Assembly (NCBI GenBank): GCA_022614855.1
Contig: JAKEHU010000036.1
Coordinates: 18,737-82,736 of the forward strand
Reading direction: 5' to 3'
Source of the DNA: Chlamydiota bacterium
GTDB lineage: Bacteria > Chlamydiota > Chlamydiia > Chlamydiales > Rhabdochlamydiaceae
DNA length: 64,000 bases
The translations under genes and the position numbers were made by a program. Shown here in pieces: positions 9,858 through 17,627 of the stretch (positions within the stretch are counted from its first letter, which is position 1; the number at the start of each line of letters is the position of its first letter). The notes below the pieces were generated by a model, which was not told where the DNA came from, did no database searches, and worked only from the letters and a program-made list of their open reading frames with translations.

Positions 9858-11170
9858 TTCTCTCGAGGGATTGGTTGGTGGTGTGGATCTAATTTAGGAT
9901 CGCCTAGTAGAGTGGAAAGTTCTCTTGCAATTTCAGGAGTGATGAAATGTTCCATTTGTTCGGCACTTGCGTGAACTGTCTCTTTGCCTTGCCTTAAATA
10001 GACGAGATATGCCTCCCAAAGCCGATGCGCGCGAATGATTCGCTCTGCTTCTTTTTCTCCTTTTGGAGTCAATACAACCCATTTTTTTTCGATGATTTTA
10101 ACGAATCCTATGATCTTCATTCTAAAAAGGAGAAATTGGAGAGAGAAAAAACTTAAGTGGTCCACATTGGCTATTTCTTCATGGGAAAGTTTTTGCACCT
10201 TTTTTTTCCAAAAAGCTTTAAGAACATTTTCTCTTAAACATTTATTTCGAAATCCAGATGCGCGCAGATATCGGCTAAAGAGTCCACGCTTTGGGGCAAA
10301 AATTAATGATCCTATGCAAAAAAAGGAGGCAGATAAAACAATCATAGGACCTGTAGGAAGAGAAAAAGGAATTTGATACTTAGAAAAAACTTGAGGGATT
10401 TCTAAAGATAAGAAATTCCCAAAAAAACCCGATAACATGCCAAAAAAGGCAGATAGGAAAAAAAAACTTTTTAACCGATCGGTGAACTGACGAGCAGCTA
10501 CAGCAGGAGCAATTAACATAGCTGACATGAGCACAACTCCCACACTGCGAATTCCAATGACAATTGCAAGAACAAGGAGAAAAAAAAGGATGAATTCCAC
10601 TTTTTTTATCGGAATTCCAATTGTCGTTGCAAACTCCCGATCAAAGTTCAAAATTTCAATGATGCGGTAAAAACCAACAATGGCAGCGGTGACAACAACG
10701 GAAAGAAGAACGTAGATAATGATGTGAACATCTGTCATCGTAGCCGCTTGCCCAAATAAAAAAACTTGGATCTGCTTATACCAAAGGGGATTTGTGATCT
10801 GGATTCTGCTTGCTACTAAAATTCCAATTCCAAAAAAAACAGAGAGGATAAAACAAAGCGCTGCATCATCTTTTATTTTGAGCTTTCTTTCTAATAAATC
10901 AATGGCAACTAAACCTCCAATTGCCGATAAAAAAGCTCCGATTAAAATCGATGTAGAAATGAGATTTTCTGAAAAAGAAAAAAAGTTAGCCATAATGGCA
11001 ACCGAAAGTACGATACCTGGATAAGAAGCGTGAGAAAGCGCTTCCCCAAGCAAGGATCGCTTTCTCACAAAAACCAGAACGCCTACGAGAGATGAAGAAA
11101 GACACATGAGCATACTTCCTATCGTTGGCGCACGCAAAATGGGGTCTGTAAAATAATCCAATAGATTCAT
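9854..11170 (-). CDS. ytgCR: Metal ABC permease fused to DtxR-type repressor domain (YtgC-YtgR)
   Basis: Residues 1 to about 285 form an ABC-3 family metal permease (GEALSHASYPGIVLS, GIRSVGVVLMSAMLIAPA). Residues about 310-438 form a soluble DtxR/MntR-like domain, with a winged-helix-like stretch, LTPKGEKEAERIIRAHRLWE and a metal-site region ASAEQMEHFITPEIA, ending in HHQPIPREK. This is the fusion known from Chlamydia, where YtgR is cleaved off the permease and represses ytgABCD when iron is plentiful (family knowledge). The ATG start straddles the end of a 164-bp palindromic element: its last two bases are the element's flanking AT. The stop overlaps ytgD by ATGA. Confidence 0.93.
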   Translation of the reverse strand: MNLLDYFTDPILRAPTIGSMLMCLSSSLVGVLVFVRKRSLLGEALSHASYPGIVLSVAIMANFFSFSENLISTSILIGAFLSAIGGLVAIDLLERKLKIKDDAALCFILSVFFGIGILVASRIQITNPLWYKQIQVFLFGQAATMTDVHIIIYVLLSVVVTAAIVGFYRIIEILNFDREFATTIGIPIKKVEFILFFLLVLAIVIGIRSVGVVLMSAMLIAPAVAARQFTDRLKSFFFLSAFFGMLSGFFGNFLSLEIPQVFSKYQIPFSLPTGPMIVLSASFFCIGSLIFAPKRGLFSRYLRASGFRNKCLRENVLKAFWKKKVQKLSHEEIANVDHLSFFSLQFLLFRMKIIGFVKIIEKKWVVLTPKGEKEAERIIRAHRLWEAYLVYLRQGKETVHASAEQMEHFITPEIARELSTLLGDPKLDPHHQPIPREK

Positions 11171-11332
11171 GAACCTATCCGCAAATTCTAAAACTTGCTT
11201 TTCGTATCTTTTTCGTCATATTTTCATGCCATTTCTTGCCCTACTTATATAAGTATGTCCTTCGAAGTGGCATGAAAATCTGATGAAAAAATCTTACAAA
11301 AATCAAACTTTAGAATTTGCGGATAGGTTCAT
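11169..11332. repeat. Palindromic element, family A, copy between ytgB and ytgCR
   Basis: Termini ATGAACCTATCCGCAAATTC and its inverse, with flanking AT at 11169-11170 and 11331-11332. The centre has the conserved CTACTTATATAAGTATGTCC hairpin. It sits inside the metal-transport operon. The TGA at 11329-11331 (minus strand) is the ytgB stop, and the ATG at 11168-11170 is the ytgC start. Deleting the core plus one AT joins them as CGATGAATC, an ATGA stop/start overlap. Confidence 0.95.
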
Positions 11333-12096
11333 CGATTTAATTGTTTTTTTGTTTCATCTAAAAGAACAGTTCCTTTCCCATAAGCCCGTTTTAAATTTTC
11401 CTCATTAAATACCTCTTGTGTCAGTCCTGATGCGATGAGGCAGGTATTTAAGAGAATGATCCAATCAAAATATTGGCTGACCGTAGCTAAATCATGGTGC
11501 ACAATAAAGAGAGTTTTTCCCTCCTTCTTAAGTTCATGGAAAAGGGCGATAATCATCTTTTCCGTTGCCATGTCCACTCCCGAAAAAGGCTCATCCATGA
11601 AATAAATATCCACTTCTTGGAGAAGAGCTCTTGCCAAAAAAACTCTCTGTTGTTGTCCTCCCGATAATTGATTGATATGCCGATTAAAAAAGGATTCCAT
11701 TCCTACTTTTTTGAGAGCTTCCATTGCAAGCTCCTTATCCTTTTTTTTTGGCCATTTTAAAAATCCCAATTTGCGATACCTACCCATTAAAACAACTTCT
11801 AAAACACAAATTGGAAAATCCCAATCCACAGAAGTTCTCTGAGGGATATATGCAATGCGGGCGAGGGCTGTTTTTAAAGGAGATCCAAAAAAAGCAATGT
11901 TTCCACTTGTAGGCTTGACCATTCCCATCATGGCTTTTAGAAGTGAGCTCTTTCCAGCCCCATTAGGTCCAATGATTCCGATAGTTTGACCTGCTGGGAT
12001 CGCAAAGGTCACTTCCCACAAGACAGGAGCTTGTCCATAATGGACCGTGAGATGTTCAACAGATACAGCAATCTCATGATGATAGGGCTTATTCAT
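11329..12096 (-). CDS. ytgB: Metal ABC transporter ATP-binding protein YtgB
   Basis: ATPase of the YtgABCD importer, working at the inner face of the membrane. The 255 residues contain Walker A GPNGAGKSS (about 43-51), the Q-loop at YIPQR, signature LSGGQQQR (about 144-151), Walker B YFMDEP and the switch histidine in FIVHHDL. It overlaps ytgA by 8 bp. The final codons LNR are followed by a TGA that belongs to the arm of palindromic element A, which separates it from ytgCR. The element must be crossed by RNA polymerase for ytgCR-ytgD to be expressed with ytgB. Confidence 0.95.
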   Translation of the reverse strand: MNKPYHHEIAVSVEHLTVHYGQAPVLWEVTFAIPAGQTIGIIGPNGAGKSSLLKAMMGMVKPTSGNIAFFGSPLKTALARIAYIPQRTSVDWDFPICVLEVVLMGRYRKLGFLKWPKKKDKELAMEALKKVGMESFFNRHINQLSGGQQQRVFLARALLQEVDIYFMDEPFSGVDMATEKMIIALFHELKKEGKTLFIVHHDLATVSQYFDWIILLNTCLIASGLTQEVFNEENLKRAYGKGTVLLDETKKQLNR

Positions 12097-13057
12097 GGTT
12101 CCAATATTTCAAAAGGACGTTAGCATTGTGCTGAATCATGTTTAGATAACTGCCCGCACTTGAATTGGTAGGACCCATTGTATCTCCATATAGAGAATCT
12201 TGAGAAATTCTCACATTAAGCCCCTTGTGATTGCACGATGAAACAATTTTGCGCAGAGAATCTTTGCTGACGTTTGTCTCCGGAAATACAACAGAGATTT
12301 GATGAAGACATAAATGGTCTACGATCCTGCGAATGTCTGCGGTGCTAAGCTGCCCATCAGGAGCTAGCCCCTCAGGAGCAGCACACCTTTTCTCCCAGTT
12401 GACTTCTTCTCCATTGGCAAGATAAGCCTTTGTAAAATAATGAAAGGCATCATGACTCGTCACAAGATATCTTTTTTCTTTGGGAACTGCTTCCATCATA
12501 CTGCGAATCTTTGCATCGGTTTCTAAAAATTTTTTCTTTAAAACTTCTCCATTTTCTCTATAAAAATTTTGATTTTCCGGATCACTCTGGACAAACGCTT
12601 CCACAATTGGATCAATAGCATGAGAAAAAAGTGCGACATCCATCCAGACATGAGGATCTAGCTCATTTCCAACATGAATGATTCTTTCAGGAACTCGTTT
12701 CCTGATTTCATCTCCTAAAGCAACAACTCCCTGATGGCGTTGCAAACTGTAGCGCAAACTAGCTCCATGTTCCAGGCCAAGTCCATTGCAAAAGATAATT
12801 TTCGCACGAGAGATTTTCTCATCATCTCCTTTTACAAGCTCATAACTATGCGGATCGATTTCTCCCATAATTAAAATCTGATGATCGATCATATCTCTTC
12901 CAATTTCTTTGACGAGATCTCCCACAATGCCAGTAGTAGAAAGCACTTTAATTTTTTTATTTTCTTCTGAATTAGGTACAGGAAAGTCTATTTTTTGACA
13001 GCGAACCAGCGCGAAAAGGAGCAAAGCGATTAAACACAAAGAAGAAAGGATTTTCAT
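12089..13057 (-). CDS. ytgA: Metal-binding lipoprotein YtgA (TroA family)
   Basis: Cluster A-I solute-binding protein that captures a divalent metal (iron, manganese or zinc) and delivers it to the YtgCD permeases. A signal peptide ends in a lipobox with Cys20, so it is probably a lipoprotein. Predicted metal ligands by analogy with TroA are H70 (DPHSYEL), H136 (DPHVWMD), H202 (SHDAFHY) and D292 (GDTMG). The length of 322 is normal. The start overlaps the mrp stop by ATGA, so the importer is coupled to an Fe-S-related ATPase gene. Confidence 0.93.
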   Translation of the reverse strand: MKILSSLCLIALLLFALVRCQKIDFPVPNSEENKKIKVLSTTGIVGDLVKEIGRDMIDHQILIMGEIDPHSYELVKGDDEKISRAKIIFCNGLGLEHGASLRYSLQRHQGVVALGDEIRKRVPERIIHVGNELDPHVWMDVALFSHAIDPIVEAFVQSDPENQNFYRENGEVLKKKFLETDAKIRSMMEAVPKEKRYLVTSHDAFHYFTKAYLANGEEVNWEKRCAAPEGLAPDGQLSTADIRRIVDHLCLHQISVVFPETNVSKDSLRKIVSSCNHKGLNVRISQDSLYGDTMGPTNSSAGSYLNMIQHNANVLLKYWNHE

Positions 13058-14253
13058 TTGATGGACCTCAATAAAGCAAATGAATAGACGCCATTAGAAC
13101 ATCCAGATGTGAAGGCAATTTTTAATGCATAAATTCCCATATTTTTTATCCAAATTGCTGTTACAAATGGATCTACTTTTTTCTGCTTTTGACACCTCAT
13201 ACAAGGGCAATTCTTTTGCACTTCAGTTAAAGAAAATTCATGAACAGATCCATCATGCCAAATGATGATAAAGGAATGAAGACCGTTTTGGAAAATCTTT
13301 CTTATGAAAAAACTCCCTTCACAAACAGCAATATTCTTTAAATTCTTTAATTCATCCTCTATGATAGCAAGGTCATCTGTTTCTACCCATGGATTTTTCC
13401 AGGAAATTTCAAAATGCATTTGGCACTGACTGCTCAATTGAATGAGTGCACCTATTTTTTCCCTTACTTTGTGCCCAATTTGTGTAAAAATTTCTACAAC
13501 TGAAGAATCAGGAACCATTTCAAATAAAGATTTTCCTTCATCTCCTGACTTAGCGATTTCAGGATCAATCGGAATTTCTCCAAAAAGAGGGAGAGAATAA
13601 AACGCCGAGAGTTTTTGTCCTCCACAGCTTCCAAAAATCAGATGCTTTTCTCCTGTCTTAGGGTTGAGAAAGTAGCTCATATTTTCCACAATTCCAAGAA
13701 GAGGAACCTGCATCTTGAGAAACATATCTACTGTTTTACACACATCCAATAGAGCAACCTCTTGCGGCATTGTAACAATCAACCCTCCATTGATGATTCC
13801 CTCCTGCAACAGAGTGATTTGAATATCTCCTGTTCCTGGAGGAAAATCTACAATCAAAAAATCTAAATCTCCCCATTCTACTTGATTGATGAATTGAGAA
13901 ATGATTCGAGTAGCAATAGGAGCGCGAACAACGGCACTTGCTCCAATGCCCTCCAAATGGCCAGAAGAGATGATTTTAATTCCCAAAGATTCACCAGGAA
14001 TAAGAGTCTCACTTTGATCCTCTTTCGTTTTAGGCAATGTTTCAATCGGCAACATTTTTACAATAGAAGGGCCATAAATATCTGCATCTAAAAGTCCGAT
14101 GGATAACCCCTGCTTTTTCAACGCCAAGGCAAGATTTACAGCTACTGTGGATTTACCCACTCCTCCTTTTCCAGCAGCTACAGCTAAACAAAATTTTGGC
14201 CTTTTCTGAATTGAATTTTGTGAAACTATTTTTAAAGGATGTTTTAATTTCAT
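13054..14253 (-). CDS. mrp: Mrp/ApbC-type P-loop ATPase with C-terminal DUF971-like domain
   Basis: Mrp/NBP35-family ATPases act as Fe-S cluster carriers. The 399-residue protein starts almost directly with the deviant Walker A GKGGVGKST (about 29-37), so the usual N-terminal DUF59 domain is missing. Where family members often carry CxxC after ENMS, this one has ENMSYFLNPKTGE, so that cluster ligand pair is absent. Residues about 300-399 look like DUF971 (WHDGSVHEF, KNCPCMRCQ, GCSNGVYSFALLRS), whose CPCxRC cysteines could substitute. It is the first gene of an ATGA-coupled operon with ytgABCD, which suggests a link to iron supply (inference). Confidence 0.85.
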   Translation of the reverse strand: MKLKHPLKIVSQNSIQKRPKFCLAVAAGKGGVGKSTVAVNLALALKKQGLSIGLLDADIYGPSIVKMLPIETLPKTKEDQSETLIPGESLGIKIISSGHLEGIGASAVVRAPIATRIISQFINQVEWGDLDFLIVDFPPGTGDIQITLLQEGIINGGLIVTMPQEVALLDVCKTVDMFLKMQVPLLGIVENMSYFLNPKTGEKHLIFGSCGGQKLSAFYSLPLFGEIPIDPEIAKSGDEGKSLFEMVPDSSVVEIFTQIGHKVREKIGALIQLSSQCQMHFEISWKNPWVETDDLAIIEDELKNLKNIAVCEGSFFIRKIFQNGLHSFIIIWHDGSVHEFSLTEVQKNCPCMRCQKQKKVDPFVTAIWIKNMGIYALKIAFTSGCSNGVYSFALLRSIK

Positions 14254-14312
14254 GACTTTAGAATAAATTCTTAAGAGAAAAAAGAACTATCAAATTAGTT
14301 TTAAGAACAATT

Positions 14313-14357
14313 ATACTCAAGTAAATTGAAAAACTAGCAACTATCTCGAAATTCGGA
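14313..14357. repeat. Truncated palindromic-element fragments
   Basis: Bases 14313-14340 match the left arm of element D (ATACTCAA-TAATTGAAAAA-CAGCAA) with a few changes. They are followed directly by CTATCTCGAAATTCGG, identical to the outer arm of the family A copy at 46355 but lacking its ATGAAC end. Neither has its opposite arm. Both look like remnants of older insertions just upstream of mrp. On the minus strand the fragment contains TATAAT and could contribute a -10 for mrp-ytg. Confidence 0.6.
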
Positions 14358-14370
14358 CGAGCGTTTTAAC

Positions 14371-14536
14371 ATGAACCTATCCGGAAATTCAAAAAATTTG
14401 ATTTTTGGTGAATTTTCTTCACAGATTTTAGAGCTATTTCGCAGGACATACTTAAATTAAGTAGGCCAAAAAACGGCTCTAAGATATGGGAAAAAAGACA
14501 CAAAAAGTAGTTTTTTGAATTTCCGGATAGGTTCAT
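14371..14536. repeat. Palindromic element, family A, between mrp and the CT066-like gene
   Basis: ATGAACCTATCCGGAAATTC at the left and its exact inverse at the right, flanking AT on both sides, centre GGACATACTTAAATTAAGTA. It sits in a divergent intergenic region of about 430 bp that otherwise holds only repeat fragments and promoter-like AT-rich sequence. Confidence 0.95.
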
Positions 14537-14684
14537 AAATTGAACTCATGTTTTTAATATCAAGATAGATTCATTTTTTATTTAAAAAAAATGAATTGAA
14601 TATTTAATGTAAATAAGTTAAGAATGCGTTTACAATTTGAAGATTTTGAAAACAAACACCCTCTAAAACCAGGAAGGTAAAGAT

Positions 14685-15200
14685 ATGTCCAATACAAAAG
14701 ATGAAGTTATAGAACACAAAACAAAAAATCTGCGCGAGATTGAAGAAATCATCGCAAAGGCAATTAAGAAAGTCGGCGCTTCAAAAGAAAACGATTTATG
14801 CAAATATTTGCCCATGTCAACCGGCGGATATATGCACCATTTTACTTTGAGAAAAATGAAAGTAAAGCAGCCTGATCAGCTTGGCTCTTTGATTGAAAAA
14901 TTTATTATCAATACATCTCGCCCCTCTTCAGTTACTCCCAAATCAAGAGCCCCAAGAGGATCTCGAAAAAGACGCGTTCAAATGCCTTTTACCCGCAATC
15001 AAATTGAGAAAATGTTGCAAATTGCCCGTTTGACTGGGGATAAAGAAATTATTGCTATTTTAAGCCCAAAGAGATCCCTTGCCATTACAAAACGAGAGCT
15101 CATTGCTTCCATTAGAAGAGAAAAAGTCGATCAAGATCTTTGGAATGCTTATGTTGAATGTGTTGCTGTAATGCAAAGCCATTCTCAAACAAGTGAATAA
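14685..15200 (+). CDS. Conserved hypothetical protein, CT066-like by position
   Basis: A 171-residue soluble protein with no signal or membrane segment. It has a helical N-terminal part (residues 1-75), a very basic linker (KSRAPRGSRKRR, near 85-100) and a helical C-terminal part with two predicted helices. Its position between npt1 and the ytg operon matches CT066 of C. trachomatis as I recall it. The basic linker may mean nucleic-acid binding, but no domain is recognisable. A strong AGGAAGG Shine-Dalgarno sequence precedes the ATG. The function is unknown. Confidence 0.8.
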   Translation: MSNTKDEVIEHKTKNLREIEEIIAKAIKKVGASKENDLCKYLPMSTGGYMHHFTLRKMKVKQPDQLGSLIEKFIINTSRPSSVTPKSRAPRGSRKRRVQMPFTRNQIEKMLQIARLTGDKEIIAILSPKRSLAITKRELIASIRREKVDQDLWNAYVECVAVMQSHSQTSE

Positions 15201-15307
15201 ATAATTTATTACTATTTTTTATTTTTCATTTAAGTTGAGATAAATTAAGGAAAAGAACTAAACTTCTTTGTGAAAGCTAATTCAATTATCCGTCAAAAGG
15301 AAAATCT

Positions 15308-16858
15308 ATGACCCAAGCTAAAACTGCTGAATTTGGTAAATGGAGGTCACTTTTGTGGCCGGTTCATGCTTTTGAGTTAAAAAAACTCATACCCATGCTC
15401 CTCATGTTTTTCTTCATCAATTTTAACTACACAATTTTACGCGATACAAAAGATGCCTTAGTTGTAACGGCTCCAGGTTCAGGGGCTGAAGCGATCCCCT
15501 TTTTAAAGATCTGGGGAGTTCTTCCATTTGCTGTTCTATTTATGATTATTTACGCAAAACTCAGCAATATCCTTAGCAAAACAAAATTATTTTATACTAC
15601 GATTATCTCCTTTCTTATCTTTTTTGCCCTTTTCGCCACCGTTCTCTACCCCAATAAGGACGCTTTGCATCCAACAGTTTTTGCCGATAAGATACAAGCC
15701 ATTCTTCCAGAAGGACTTAGTGGACTTGTTGCCATATTTAGAAATTGGACATTTGCCCTTTTCTACATCATGTCAGAACTCTGGGGAAGCATGGCCATGT
15801 CCCTTCTTTTCTGGGGATTTGCCAATGATACAACTCGCATTTCTGAATCGAAGCGATTCTATGCAATGTTTGGTTTAGGTGCCAATGCCGCAATGATTCC
15901 TTCTGGAGAATTAGTCACCTATTTTTCTAACTTCCGCAGCAAACTACCTGTAGAAATCGACGCTTGGGGTGTAACTTTGAACTACCTCGTTTTATCTGTA
16001 ATTGCCGCAGGGATCATAGTCATGGGGATCTACTATTGGATAAATAAAAACATCCTCACCGATTCTAGATTTTTTGATCCTAACGAAGTGAAAAAGGCTA
16101 AAGAAAAACCAAAAATGCCTCTCAAAGAAAGTTTTGCCTACCTGTTTAAATCAAAATATTTACTTTGCATTGCAGTTCTTGTCATTGCCTATGGAATTTC
16201 CATTCAACTCGTTGAAGTGACTTGGAAACACCAGTTAAAACTTCAGTACCCAAACTCAAATGATTATAACGCTTTTATGGGCCGTTTTTCCCAAATCACA
16301 GGAACTACAACTATTTTGATGATGCTCTTTATTGGAGGTAATGTCATTCGACGTTTTGGGTGGGGAACAGCTGCACTGATCACTCCTATCGTACTTCTCA
16401 TTTCAGGGGTAGCTTTTTTTGCCTTTGTCATTTTTAGAGAACAGTTATCTCCCATGGTCGCCTTCTTTGGAGCCTCGAGCCTTATACTCGCTGTGATATT
16501 CGGAATGATCCAAAATGTCATGAGCAAGTCATCCAAGTATTCTCTATTCGACCCTACGAAAGAGATGGCCTACATTCCTCTAGATGCTGAATCTAAAGTT
16601 AAAGGAAAGGCAGCTATTGACGTCGTTGGAGCAAGATTTGGAAAATCTGGTGGCGCCTTTGTCAACGCAACATTAATTGGCTTTTTAGGCAGTGTAGAAT
16701 TCATTACTCCTTATGTAGCAGGAATCCTCTTCTTCATCATTTTTGCATGGATCTTCTCAGCGAGATCTCTGAATAAGAAATTCCTGAAGCTCAATGCAGA
16801 AAAAGAAGAACAAGCAAAAGCTGAAGCCGGCCAACCTGTGCTAAAAGCTCCAGTTTAA
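15308..16858 (+). CDS. npt1: ATP/ADP translocase, Npt1/Tlc family
   Basis: Nucleotide transporter of obligate intracellular bacteria and plastids that exchanges host ATP for bacterial ADP (energy parasitism). The 516 residues form about 12 membrane segments. Family marks include FNYTILRDTKDALVV near residues 38-52, FWGFANDTTRISESKRFY near 168-185 and VKGKAAIDVVGARFGKSGG near 430-448. It has a good AAAAGGAAA Shine-Dalgarno sequence and a candidate promoter TTGAGA-N18-TAAACT upstream. Substrate (ATP/ADP rather than other nucleotides) is inferred from similarity to Npt1 and from the conserved place next to CT066 and lepA. Confidence 0.95.
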   Translation: MTQAKTAEFGKWRSLLWPVHAFELKKLIPMLLMFFFINFNYTILRDTKDALVVTAPGSGAEAIPFLKIWGVLPFAVLFMIIYAKLSNILSKTKLFYTTIISFLIFFALFATVLYPNKDALHPTVFADKIQAILPEGLSGLVAIFRNWTFALFYIMSELWGSMAMSLLFWGFANDTTRISESKRFYAMFGLGANAAMIPSGELVTYFSNFRSKLPVEIDAWGVTLNYLVLSVIAAGIIVMGIYYWINKNILTDSRFFDPNEVKKAKEKPKMPLKESFAYLFKSKYLLCIAVLVIAYGISIQLVEVTWKHQLKLQYPNSNDYNAFMGRFSQITGTTTILMMLFIGGNVIRRFGWGTAALITPIVLLISGVAFFAFVIFREQLSPMVAFFGASSLILAVIFGMIQNVMSKSSKYSLFDPTKEMAYIPLDAESKVKGKAAIDVVGARFGKSGGAFVNATLIGFLGSVEFITPYVAGILFFIIFAWIFSARSLNKKFLKLNAEKEEQAKAEAGQPVLKAPV

Positions 16859-16860
16859 GA

Positions 16861-16968
16861 AAGGCTAAAGGCTAAAGTATAAAGGCTAAAAAAAGAAAGA
16901 TAGTCTAGCTAAAAATCAAAATGCAAATCCTCTAATCTAGCCTTTAGATTTTAGCTTTTACCCTTTAA
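16861..16968. repeat. AAAGGCT heptad repeats in inverted arrangement
   Basis: Three AAAGGCT units directly after the npt1 stop and, about 70 bases later, the inverse AGCCTTT...TTTAGCTTTT. The inverted blocks could fold into a hairpin ending in pyrimidines and so may act as the npt1 terminator. The same heptads occur at 30263-30358 and 50971-51005. Confidence 0.75.
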
Positions 16969-16973
16969 GAAGT

Positions 16974-17627
16974 ATGATCTATTTTAATTCTTATTTACCT
17001 AGCACTTTTTCAGAATTTTTGCCTACGATCGCGAGTAAATACCAATCTCTATTTCAGACTGCATCTAGTCCATTGACGAATCAATTGAATAAGGCAAGAA
17101 AGTTTGAAAATATTTATCTACTTAGCTCTTTAACCATTATTCTTGTCAGCTGCATCTATTTTTTTTCCAAATTTTACTTTAAAAAACCAGTATCCAACAT
17201 GAAGGTGGAATGGTCAATGTACTGTGTTTTAAACCGTATGCAAGAGAAAATTAAAACAACTAATCGAGCTGCCTTAGAAAAAATATGGGGAAAGTTATAT
17301 CAGGATACACGGTTGAAAAGCTATTCACATCTATCAGAAGAAGAGATTTTTTTCATAACCACTTTGGAACAAAAGATTTTTTATCTTGAATCAACACGAA
17401 AAAACCTTGTTAAAGATCCCTATATTTTCATCTTTAATGCTCTCATAGAACATCTAAAAACTTCTCTTTCTCATAAAATTATTAATACCTTTCCTGATTT
17501 GGAAAGGTTTTTTACTCTTTCTAATCTCTCGTCATTAAGTTCTCTAAAGAATATTATGATCGATCCAGAATACTTCAAAAGGTTTATATTCCCAAAAAAG
17601 ACTACTACGCTTTCAAAACCTTCATAA
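16974..17627 (+). CDS. Hypothetical single-pass membrane protein
   Basis: A 217-residue protein of unknown function with one membrane segment (about residues 47-66, [19 protein letters not shown]) and a mainly helical, charged C-terminal part. It is convergent with lepA and their 3' ends overlap by 23 bp. AAGAAGTATG before the start gives only a weak Shine-Dalgarno sequence. It has no recognised relatives; a lineage-specific membrane protein or effector is possible. The coding call rests on length and a sensible composition. Confidence 0.65.
   Translation: MIYFNSYLPSTFSEFLPTIASKYQSLFQTASSPLTNQLNKARKFENIYLLSSLTIILVSCIYFFSKFYFKKPVSNMKVEWSMYCVLNRMQEKIKTTNRAALEKIWGKLYQDTRLKSYSHLSEEEIFFITTLEQKIFYLESTRKNLVKDPYIFIFNALIEHLKTSLSHKIINTFPDLERFFTLSNLSSLSSLKNIMIDPEYFKRFIFPKKTTTLSKPS

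Noticed and set aside
11169..11332. Palindromic elements as ordinary rho-independent terminators
   Set aside because: They lack T-runs after a short GC stem, occur inside operons and on either strand, and have a fixed length with AT flanks and a demonstrable insertion in the toxin gene.
11169..11332. TA target duplication as for IS630/mariner
   Set aside because: Family A flanks are AT, not TA; only family B could be read as TA (TATACC...GGTATA). The enzyme responsible cannot be inferred.
14685..15200. CT066-like protein as a histone H1-like protein
   Set aside because: Only a short basic linker is present; lysine/alanine-rich repeats of Hc1/Hc2 are absent.
15200..15307. Riboswitch or attenuator before npt1
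   Set aside because: No stable paired structure or known motif could be seen in the 107-bp leader.
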